Of a stretch of DNA of 5,007 bases, positions 1 through 5,007 are shown in pieces. How positions within the stretch are numbered: the stretch's first letter is position 1; each line of letters starts with the position of its first letter. Under the pieces are notes generated by a model that did not search any database, was not told the DNA's origin, and saw only the letters and a program-made list of their open reading frames with translations. The position numbers and the translations under genes are program-made. Where the stretch lies: assembly GCA_030044035.1 (NCBI GenBank), contig JASHWN010000267.1:1-5007 (forward strand), written 5' to 3'. Source of the DNA: Xanthobacteraceae bacterium (GTDB taxonomy: Bacteria; Pseudomonadota; Alphaproteobacteria; Rhizobiales; Xanthobacteraceae).

Positions 1-210
1 CTGGTGGCGCGGCTGGCGCGCGATTTTCCGCGCCAGCACGAGCCGTGCCCGATCGGCTCGGACCGGGCGCTCGACAACGCGCTGATCACGGCGCCGGAGG
101 CGCGCGATCCGAAGCTTCTGAAAAAGCTCGACGCCGTGGCGGGCCGCGTTCTCAACGCCGCGCCGCGATCGGCGTCACGGCGAGTTGAAAAGCGCAGCGG
201 TCGCCGCTGA
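1..210 (+). CDS. C-terminal part of an unrecognised protein (5' end outside window)
   Basis: The frame is open from the first base and ends at TGA 208-210, giving 69 residues. Codon third positions are mostly G or C, as in the recognised genes downstream, which supports real coding. A GTG at position 4 could act as a start, but the frame is already open at base 1, so I read this as the tail of a longer gene. The visible part contains the segment HEPCPIGSDRALDNALI near residues 13-29, a Lys/Leu-rich probably helical stretch (KLLKKLDAVAGRVL), and a basic, likely disordered end (SRRVEKRSGRR). No domain, membrane segment or catalytic motif is recognisable, so no function is assigned. In related bacteria lptE often follows leuS; this tail does not look like leucyl-tRNA synthetase to me. 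It converges with the next gene, leaving 24 bases between the two stops. Confidence 0.6.
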   Translation: MVARLARDFPRQHEPCPIGSDRALDNALITAPEARDPKLLKKLDAVAGRVLNAAPRSASRRVEKRSGRR

Positions 211-234
211 GGGTAGTCCGAACTCTTCGAGCCT

Positions 235-687
235 TCAATAAATCGGCTGCTGCAGCGTCGGCGTCGGCCAGGTCGGTTGCTGCGGAATGGGCGCGGGCGC
301 CGGCGCCGTGACGATGCCGGTCGCGGGATCGAACGGCCAGTATTGCTGGGTGCCGCATTGATCGGTGACCACCCCATAGCGCGAGTTGACGACGGCGCCG
401 TTGTCGATGAAAAACGCGTAAGTGCGCCGCTGGCCGCGATCGATGTAGCGCACGCAGGCAAGCCAGTTCCATCCGGTTACGGCGTGCACCCGGCGCGGCG
501 GCGAAATCTCGAAATTGCTGTAGCCGGGATAGCCGTTAAAGCCGCGCAGCGCAGCGGCGACGACCACGCCATAATTGGCCGGCGCGGCCTCCGGCGCCGC
601 ATTTTGCGACACCGCCACGGCGCTGCAGGCGGCGAGCAGCAGCGCTGCCGTGACCAGTGCCGCGCCCCGCCACGTTGTCGCCTTCAT
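235..687 (-). CDS. small predicted outer-membrane lipoprotein of unknown function
   Basis: This 150-residue protein starts with a lipoprotein signal peptide: basic n-region (K2, R7), hydrophobic core at residues 9-18, and lipobox L18-A19-A20-C21. Cys21 would be lipidated. Residue +2 is Ser rather than Asp, which by the enteric sorting rule suggests the outer membrane. An Ala/Pro linker (about 22-38) leads to a compact domain (about 39-120) with GYPGYSNFEISPP, GWNWLACVRY and TYAFFIDNGAVV. This layout resembles small alphaproteobacterial lipoproteins of unknown function, from memory only. C78 and C111 are the only other cysteines and could form a disulfide. The tail (about 121-150) is rich in Pro and Gln and ends in PIY. 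In-frame ATGs also exist at 732 and 705. I chose 687 because it gives a standard signal peptide directly after a GAGG, although that GAGG touches the ATG and the ribosome-site evidence is weak. The gene diverges from lptE. No enzymatic residues are recognisable. Confidence 0.72.
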   Translation of the reverse strand: MKATTWRGAALVTAALLLAACSAVAVSQNAAPEAAPANYGVVVAAALRGFNGYPGYSNFEISPPRRVHAVTGWNWLACVRYIDRGQRRTYAFFIDNGAVVNSRYGVVTDQCGTQQYWPFDPATGIVTAPAPAPIPQQPTWPTPTLQQPIY

Positions 688-790
688 CCTCGCATTGTCT
701 CGCATTGGCTCGAAGCAGAAAAGCGGCCGCAAACGTCGGGGCGGCTTCCGTTATCCGGATCAGACGCGGTGCGCCGGACCAAACGGGACC

Positions 791-819
791 TTCACGGCGG
801 GCCGCGGCCTATGTATAGC
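791..819 (+). promoter_or_regulatory. candidate sigma-70-type promoter for lptE
   Basis: A -35-like TTCACG (791-796, 4 of 6 matches to TTGACA) and a -10-like TATAGC (814-819, 4 of 6 matches to TATAAT) are separated by exactly 17 bases. They lie 39 bases upstream of the LptE ATG. The stretch around the -10 (tatgtatagctgttaaggtt) is noticeably more AT-rich than its surroundings. This is pattern matching only; alphaproteobacterial promoters are degenerate and transcription start data would be needed to confirm it. Confidence 0.35.
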
Positions 820-858
820 TGTTAAGGTTTTTGCGCTACGGGCGGTGCCGGGGGATCG

Positions 859-1431
859 ATGCCGATGCGGTGGGGCAAGCACGTCGGAATGTTGCGCCGG
901 CTGGCGCCGATCGCCGCGGTGTTTGCGCTCGGCTTGATGACCGCGGCCTGTTTTCAGCCGCTCTACGGCAATCATACGCTCGGGGCGGGCGACTCGGTTC
1001 GCGACAAGATGAGCGCGGTCGAGATTGCGCAAATCGCGGCGAAGAACGGGACGCCGGAAGCCCGGCTCGCCGTCGCGCTGCGCAACGCGCTGATGTACGA
1101 TCTCAACAACGGCGCGGCGCCCGTTGCCCCGACCCATCGGCTGACGATCACGCTCAATTCCGCGGCCACAACCGTCATCGTCGATGTGGCGAGCGGGCGA
1201 CCCGATACCGAGGTCGAGGCCGTTAACGCCACCTTTACCCTGACCGAAATCGCCACGCAGAAAATAGTGTTGAACAGCAGCACGTTCGGCCGAGCGTCGT
1301 TCGACATCCCGGGCTCGGCGCAACGCTTCGCCGCGCAACGCGCCTTGCGCAACGCCGAGGACCGCGCCGTGAATTCGGTCGCCGACAACATCCGGAACCG
1401 GCTCGCTTCGTTCTTCGTCGCCGGCACCTGA
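859..1431 (+). CDS. lptE: LPS assembly lipoprotein LptE
   Basis: LptE is the outer-membrane lipoprotein that sits inside the LptD barrel as a plug and helps insert lipopolysaccharide into the outer leaflet. The 190-residue product has a basic n-region (R13-R14), a hydrophobic core (about 15-27), and a lipobox ending T28-A29-A30-C31. It is followed at once by FQPLYG, matching the C-x-(F/R)PLYG start of mature alphaproteobacterial LptE. The rest fits the small alpha/beta LptE fold: an early helix (VRDKMSAVEIAQIA), a second helix (ARLAVALRNALMYDLN), strands THRLTITLNSAATTVIVD and TFTLTEIATQKIVLNSST, then a long C-terminal helix with many Arg. Length is typical. GGGGGA (850-855) lies 3 bases from this ATG and 9 bases from the in-frame ATG at 865, so the start could be two codons later; a start at 889 would also leave an intact signal peptide. 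The same-strand neighbour downstream is its partner lptD. The holA gene that often follows lptE in this class is absent. Confidence 0.88.
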   Translation: MPMRWGKHVGMLRRLAPIAAVFALGLMTAACFQPLYGNHTLGAGDSVRDKMSAVEIAQIAAKNGTPEARLAVALRNALMYDLNNGAAPVAPTHRLTITLNSAATTVIVDVASGRPDTEVEAVNATFTLTEIATQKIVLNSSTFGRASFDIPGSAQRFAAQRALRNAEDRAVNSVADNIRNRLASFFVAGT

Positions 1432-1669
1432 CCGGGCGGCGGGCCGCTCCGATCCCTTTTCGCCACCCTCCGACGCCCAACTGCCGACCCTGTGGCAAGG
1501 CTGCCGCTTAACCAATTCTTGTGGATGTTCAAGGGGCTTCGTGCCTTGGCAAAGCCACTTTTGCGGCACAGGAAACGGGCTGGGGGATGCAGTCTCGCCG
1601 ATCGTCCTGCTGCGCTGGCCCGGGACACCGGGGCGGCGTCATTGCGTCGTATTGCTGGGAGCACGATTA
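1432..1669 (+). other. lptE-lptD intergenic leader
   Basis: This 238-base gap separates lptE from the preferred lptD start. Just after the lptE stop, GCGG (1436-1439) and CCGC (1444-1447) can form a short stem, with TTTT at 1457-1460. The stem is too short, and the T run too distant, to call a terminator. An AT-richer patch at 1506-1520 (ttaaccaattcttgt) is the only stretch resembling a regulatory site. An ATG at 1541 is in frame with lptD, but the 43 residues it would add do not look like a signal peptide. No RNA gene or strong promoter is recognisable. Confidence 0.45.
1657..1661 (+). promoter_or_regulatory. Shine-Dalgarno site that decides the lptD start
   Basis: GGGAG at 1657-1661 is followed by 8 bases and then GTG at 1670, which is near-ideal spacing. 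A GTG start here places a standard Sec signal peptide at the very N-terminus. This favours 1670 over the longer in-frame ATG at 1541. Confidence 0.65.
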
Positions 1670-4165
1670 GTGGCGGAGCTGAGGGGTAGCCGCAGGCTTC
1701 GGCGGCGACGGTGCGGTGGCGCGGCGTTCGGTGCTGCATTGATCGCCGTCGCGATCGGGCTCGGCCTTGGCTGTGCGCCGGCACGCGCTCAGGTCATACC
1801 CACGCCACAGCTGCATTTCTCCCCTCGACCCAAGCCCCCTGGCGACACCCCTATGCCGCCGGCCAACACGCCGATGCTCGTGCAGGCCGACGAGATGAAA
1901 TACGACTATTCGAACAACACCGTCTCGGCGGTCGGCCACGTGCAGATTTACTACGGCGGCTCGACGGTGGAAGCCGACCAGGTGATCTACGATCAGAAGA
2001 CCAAGCGTCTGCGCGCCGAGGGCAACGCCAGGCTGACCGAGCCGAACGGCCGCATCACCTATGGCCAGGTCATCAACCTTACCGACGATTATCGCGACGG
2101 CTTCGTCGACTCGCTGCGTCTGGAAACGCCGGACGATACCCGAATGGCCGCGACGCGGGCCGATCGGTCCCACGGCAATGTCGAGGTGCTGGAGGACGGC
2201 GTCTATACCGCTTGCGAGCCGTGCAAGGACGATCCGAAGAAGCCGCCGGAATGGCAGATCGAGGCCGCTCGCATCATCCACGATGACGGCGAGAAAATGA
2301 TTTATTTCGAGAATGCCGCGGTCGATTTCTTCGGCTTGCCGGTGGCGTATTTCCCGTTCCTCTCGACGCCGGATTCCACAGTCAAGCGCAAGAGCGGCTT
2401 TCTGTTCCCGTCGATCTCGACGAGCAGCGCTTATGGCGTGGGCGTTACGACGCCGTATTACTTCAACCTTGCGCCGGATTACGACCTGACCCTTTACCCT
2501 AGGTTCACGAGCCAACAAGGTACGCTGCTGGAGGCGGAATGGAATCAGCGGCTGATCAATGGCTCCTACAGCATCAGCGCCGCCGGCATCTATCAGCTCG
2601 ACCCGGGGTTCTTTGCCAGCGAATACGGAGCGGGCTCGGCGCAGACGCAAAACTTCCGCGGTACCGTGCTGACCGCCGGCCAGTTCGACATCACCAATCA
2701 ATGGGTCTGGGGCTGGACCGGCGTGCTGGTGACCGACCCGACCTTCATCACCGACTATGGGCTCGGTGACTTCAACGGCACCCATCTCGACCCGTTTCGA
2801 ACCGGGACCAGCCCGACCTTGGAAGGCGTGTCACAGCTCTATCTGGCGGGACGCGGCGACCGCAGCTATTTCGACATGCGCACGATCTACTACACCGGCT
2901 TCTCCGAGCTCGACCAGCAAGCCCAGCTGCCGATCGTCGCGCCGGTGCTGGATTACTCCCGGACGCTGCCCAATCAGGTGCTGGGCGGCGAGTTGAGCTA
3001 CAAGTTCAACATGACGAGCCTGTCGCGCGAACAGGCGAGCTATGATCCGATCAGCCAGGCCGCCGTTAATAACAACATCTGCGCCAACGGCACCGCCGAG
3101 ACGGCGGACCCGGCGCTGCTCAACAAGGACAATTGCCTGCTGCGCGGCATACCCGGAGTTTACACGCGGGCCTCGGCCGAAGTGGATTGGCGGCGCACCA
3201 TCGTCACCGACAACGGCCAGATGATCACGCCGTTCATGCAGCTGCGCGGCGACGTCGCCTCCGTCGACGTCGCCAATCAGCCCGGCGTATCCAACTACAT
3301 CAACCCCGGCGAAAGCGAGCTGGCGCGCTTCATGCCGGCGGTCGGCGTCGAGTATCGCTATCCGTTCATCGACGTCGAGCCGTGGGGGACGCAGACCATC
3401 GAGCCGATCGCGCAGCTCATTCTGCGGCCGAACGAGACCGATATCGGCCAGTTTCCCAACGAGGATGCGCAGAGCCTGGTGTTCGACGACACCAACCTGT
3501 TTTCCATCGACAAATTCTCCGGCTGGGATCGCGTCGAGGGCGGCGGCCGGCTGAACGCCGGCATGCAATACACCGCGCAGTTCAACCAGGCGGGCACGGT
3601 CAACGCGCTGTTCGGCCAGTCGTACCAGCTCTACGGGCTGAACTCCTATACGGTCGGCGACATCACCAATACCGGCCTCGACAGCGGCCTCGACAAGACC
3701 ATCTCCGATTACGTCGGCCGCATCTCGTATCAGCCGAACTCGACCTACATGATCCTGGCCCGCGCGCGCTTCGACGAGGCGACGTTCGAGATGGAGCGCT
3801 TCGAGGTCGAGACCCGGGCCAATTTCGACCGCTGGGGGCTGAACTTTCTGTACGGCGACTACGCGGCGCAGCCGCAGCTCGGATTCCTGAACCGGCGCGA
3901 AGGCTTCCTCGCCGGCAGTTCGTTCAAGGTCACCAGTAACTGGGTGGTGCTGGGCTCCGCCGGCTACGACATTATCGCCAAGCAATTCAACCAGACGCGC
4001 CTCGGCGTCGGCTATGTCGACGATTGCTTCATGCTCGCGGTCAATTACATCACCGGCTACGTCTACAACGGCACCAGCAATCCGATTCCCAATACCGGCT
4101 TCACCATGCAGTTCAGTCTGCGCACGCTGGGCCCGGACGTCCTTGCGCAAACCGGCTCGTATTAG
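1670..4165 (+). CDS. lptD: LPS-assembly outer-membrane protein LptD
   Basis: LptD (OstA/Imp) is the outer-membrane barrel that, with LptE, takes LPS from the periplasmic LptA bridge and places it in the outer leaflet. From the GTG start it has 831 residues. It begins with a signal peptide: an Arg-rich n-region, a hydrophobic core near 17-34, and cleavage predicted after A38-R39-A40. A Pro-rich linker (about 42-68) follows. An OstA/LptA-like periplasmic domain (about 69-165) contains MLVQADEMKYDY, STVEADQVIYDQKTKRL and ITYGQVINLTDDYRDGFVDS. The barrel starts around 230, with the family signatures KRKSGFLFP (239-247) and YYFNLAPDYDLTLYPR (263-278), and runs to a C-terminal aromatic residue (QTGSY), as expected for outer-membrane barrels. 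Cysteines of the mature protein are C182 and C185 (CEPC), C471, C489 and C786 (DDCF), unlike the four-cysteine pattern of E. coli LptD. Translation from ATG 1541 would add 43 unlikely residues. The family call is certain; the exact start is inferred. Confidence 0.95.
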   Translation: MAELRGSRRLRRRRCGGAAFGAALIAVAIGLGLGCAPARAQVIPTPQLHFSPRPKPPGDTPMPPANTPMLVQADEMKYDYSNNTVSAVGHVQIYYGGSTVEADQVIYDQKTKRLRAEGNARLTEPNGRITYGQVINLTDDYRDGFVDSLRLETPDDTRMAATRADRSHGNVEVLEDGVYTACEPCKDDPKKPPEWQIEAARIIHDDGEKMIYFENAAVDFFGLPVAYFPFLSTPDSTVKRKSGFLFPSISTSSAYGVGVTTPYYFNLAPDYDLTLYPRFTSQQGTLLEAEWNQRLINGSYSISAAGIYQLDPGFFASEYGAGSAQTQNFRGTVLTAGQFDITNQWVWGWTGVLVTDPTFITDYGLGDFNGTHLDPFRTGTSPTLEGVSQLYLAGRGDRSYFDMRTIYYTGFSELDQQAQLPIVAPVLDYSRTLPNQVLGGELSYKFNMTSLSREQASYDPISQAAVNNNICANGTAETADPALLNKDNCLLRGIPGVYTRASAEVDWRRTIVTDNGQMITPFMQLRGDVASVDVANQPGVSNYINPGESELARFMPAVGVEYRYPFIDVEPWGTQTIEPIAQLILRPNETDIGQFPNEDAQSLVFDDTNLFSIDKFSGWDRVEGGGRLNAGMQYTAQFNQAGTVNALFGQSYQLYGLNSYTVGDITNTGLDSGLDKTISDYVGRISYQPNSTYMILARARFDEATFEMERFEVETRANFDRWGLNFLYGDYAAQPQLGFLNRREGFLAGSSFKVTSNWVVLGSAGYDIIAKQFNQTRLGVGYVDDCFMLAVNYITGYVYNGTSNPIPNTGFTMQFSLRTLGPDVLAQTGSY

Positions 4166-4166
4166 C

Positions 4167-4185
4167 GCGCCGCCGACTTCGGCGC
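4167..4185 (+). other. short inverted repeat after lptD
   Basis: Two alternative hairpins overlap here: CGCCGA (4171-4176) pairs with TCGGCG (4179-4184) across a 2-base spacer, or GCGCCG (4167-4172) pairs with CGGCGC (4180-4185) across 7 bases. No T run follows and the next gene starts 10 bases on. It may be a weak attenuator, an RNA-stabilising structure, or chance in GC-rich DNA. I do not call it a terminator. Confidence 0.3.
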
Positions 4186-4195
4186 TCAACTGCAC

Positions 4196-4963
4196 ATGCA
4201 GAAATCCGCACAACGATCATCGGCGACTGCGAAAGTGCACTACGTCGATCGTTTGGATTTCGCCTTGGCGCCGTGGGCTTGGCCGTTTGCCGAACGCCGC
4301 CGCGCCGCGATCGCGCAGTTTTTCGACAAGCTCCGTGAGAACAAGCCGGCGCTGTGGAATGGCAAGCTGCTGTTGCTGCGCGATGCGAGCATCGCCGGCG
4401 CCGCGATGTCGGGCACGTTTTTCGAAACCGACTATGCCGCCATGCTGGCTGCGGTCACCTGGGACGCCATGGGCAACGGGGTCAAGTCCTGCTTCCCGGC
4501 GGCCGCGGTGCTCAGTGCCGACGGCGGCTTCATTCTCGGCGAAATGGCCGAGCACACGCAAAACGCCGGACAGGTTCTGCTGCCGTGCGGCTCCGTCGAA
4601 CGCGGCGACGCGAGCGACGGCCGCGTCGACCTGTCCGCCACCTTGCGACGCGAGCTTTTCGAGGAAACCGGTATCGGCGCCGATAGCCTGCTCGCTGGTG
4701 CGGGCTGGTACGCAGTCGGCATTGGGGCGCTGCTGCCGCTCGTCAAGGTGATGCGCGCCGCCGCCCCGGCGGAGCAGTTACGGCGACGGATTTGCGCAAA
4801 TTTGGCCGCCCAGCAGGACCCTGAATTCTGCAACGTCGTTGTCGTGCGCGAGGCATCGGACCTGGACGAGCGGGTGCCGCGCTGGGTGACGGCTTTCTTG
4901 CAGCATTTCTGGGAATCCGCCGGCCGGTCGACTGCGCCTTCTAGCAGCAGCGCGGCCTGCTAG
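4196..4963 (+). CDS. Nudix-superfamily hydrolase, substrate unknown
   Basis: Nudix enzymes hydrolyse nucleoside diphosphates linked to another moiety, using Mg2+ held by the Nudix-box glutamates. This 255-residue protein carries the core R152-E153-L154-F155-E156-E157-T158-G159-I160, so the metal-binding glutamates are all present. The first half of the box is unusual: G132-SVERG-D138 has Asp where the consensus has Glu, and 13 rather than 7 residues separate it from R152. The N-terminal region (about 14-95) holds FALAPWAWPFAERRRAAI, PALWNGKLLLLRD and GTFFETDYAAML, a layout I associate with a stand-alone Nudix-like family in Hyphomicrobiales, from memory only. The C-terminus ends in a low-complexity Ser/Ala tail. 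There is no signal peptide, so it is probably cytoplasmic. ATG 4196 lacks a clear Shine-Dalgarno sequence; GTG 4235 is an alternative. It lies 30 bases after lptD, on the same strand and in the same frame, suggesting co-transcription and perhaps translational coupling. RNA pyrophosphohydrolase or sugar-nucleotide activity cannot be told apart here. Confidence 0.82.
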   Translation: MQKSAQRSSATAKVHYVDRLDFALAPWAWPFAERRRAAIAQFFDKLRENKPALWNGKLLLLRDASIAGAAMSGTFFETDYAAMLAAVTWDAMGNGVKSCFPAAAVLSADGGFILGEMAEHTQNAGQVLLPCGSVERGDASDGRVDLSATLRRELFEETGIGADSLLAGAGWYAVGIGALLPLVKVMRAAAPAEQLRRRICANLAAQQDPEFCNVVVVREASDLDERVPRWVTAFLQHFWESAGRSTAPSSSSAAC

Positions 4964-4977
4964 AGCGGCGCCGGAGC

Positions 4978-4993
4978 ACGGTTCCCGAACCGT
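4978..4993. repeat. perfect 7-base inverted repeat downstream of the Nudix gene
   Basis: ACGGTTC (4978-4984) and GAACCGT (4987-4993) are perfect inverted copies separated by CC. They lie 15 bases after the Nudix stop codon. As RNA this would form a six-pair stem with a four-base loop. The following bases (tgcgccatattgcc) show no T run before the window ends. It may be part of a terminator, a palindromic protein-binding site for the next gene, or a fragment of an intergenic repeat family. Confidence 0.4.
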
Positions 4994-5007
4994 TGCGCCA
5001 TATTGCC

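Noticed and set aside
211..234. Bidirectional terminator between the two convergent genes
   Set aside because: Only a four-base pairing (CGAA/TTCG) around CTC is visible, with no T or A run on either side.
1432..1460. Possible intrinsic terminator after lptE
   Set aside because: The stem is only four pairs long and the four-T run lies about nine bases beyond it, which is not a convincing terminator.
1506..1521. Possible CtrA-type site (TTAA-N7-TTAA) upstream of lptD
   Set aside because: TTAACCAATTCTTGTG has a good first half, but the second half is TTGT rather than TTAA, so it does not meet the consensus.
1618..1633. CCCGG-gaca-CCGGG inverted repeat in the lptD leader
   Set aside because: Five-base G/C arms are expected by chance in DNA of this composition, and nothing in its position suggests a role.
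760..1784. Two reverse-strand open frames (760-1569 and 972-1784) covering lptE and the lptD leader
   Set aside because: Both are antisense to lptE, which has a clear lipobox and family start motif. Their products are Arg/Gly/Ala-rich without motifs.
1667..2785. Reverse-strand open frame (372 codons) opposite the first part of lptD
   Set aside because: Shadow of lptD: it overlaps the conserved signal peptide and OstA-like domain, and its product has no recognisable fold.
3133..3939. Forward open frame (268 codons) inside lptD
   Set aside because: The translation is strongly Arg/Ala-rich, as expected when high-GC coding sequence is read in the wrong frame, and it lies wholly inside lptD.
2831..4213. 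Long open frame on the reverse strand (460 codons) opposite lptD
   Set aside because: High-GC coding DNA often leaves the antisense frame open. The translation is low in recognisable motifs, rich in Val/Ala/Arg/Asp, and lies opposite a certain lptD.

Overview
The window is high-GC DNA with strong G/C third-position bias. Its best-recognised protein, LptD, resembles the proteins of Bradyrhizobium/Rhodopseudomonas-type Hyphomicrobiales, so an alphaproteobacterium of that order is the likely source. This assignment rests on remembered family features, not on a search.

Layout, left to right. (1) Positions 1-210 hold the 3' end of a forward gene that starts outside the window; I do not recognise it. 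(2) Positions 235-687, reverse strand, encode a small predicted lipoprotein with a lipobox cysteine and a Pro/Gln-rich tail. It converges with gene 1 and diverges from lptE. (3) The divergent gap before lptE contains a plausible sigma-70-type promoter. (4) Positions 859-1431, forward, encode LptE, the lipoprotein plug of the LPS translocon. (5) A 238-base gap follows, with a good Shine-Dalgarno sequence placed for a GTG start at 1670. (6) Positions 1670-4165, forward, encode LptD, the outer-membrane LPS translocon barrel. (7) Positions 4196-4963, forward, encode a Nudix-superfamily hydrolase in the same frame as lptD, separated from it by one TAG stop and ten codons. (8) The last 44 bases carry a short perfect inverted repeat.

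How the genes fit together. LptD and LptE form the complex that receives lipopolysaccharide from the periplasmic LptA bridge and inserts it into the outer leaflet of the outer membrane. Here their genes are neighbours on one strand, whereas in related bacteria they are usually at separate loci. The reverse-strand lipoprotein may also be an envelope protein, but nothing in the sequence ties it to LPS export. The Nudix protein may be co-transcribed with lptD; its substrate cannot be read from the sequence.

This is mostly an ordinary core envelope-biogenesis region. I found no mobile element, CRISPR array, tRNA or rRNA, and no convincing new system. The points most worth checking are the lptE-lptD adjacency, the LptD cysteine pattern, the expanded Nudix-box loop, and the single in-frame stop between lptD and the Nudix gene.
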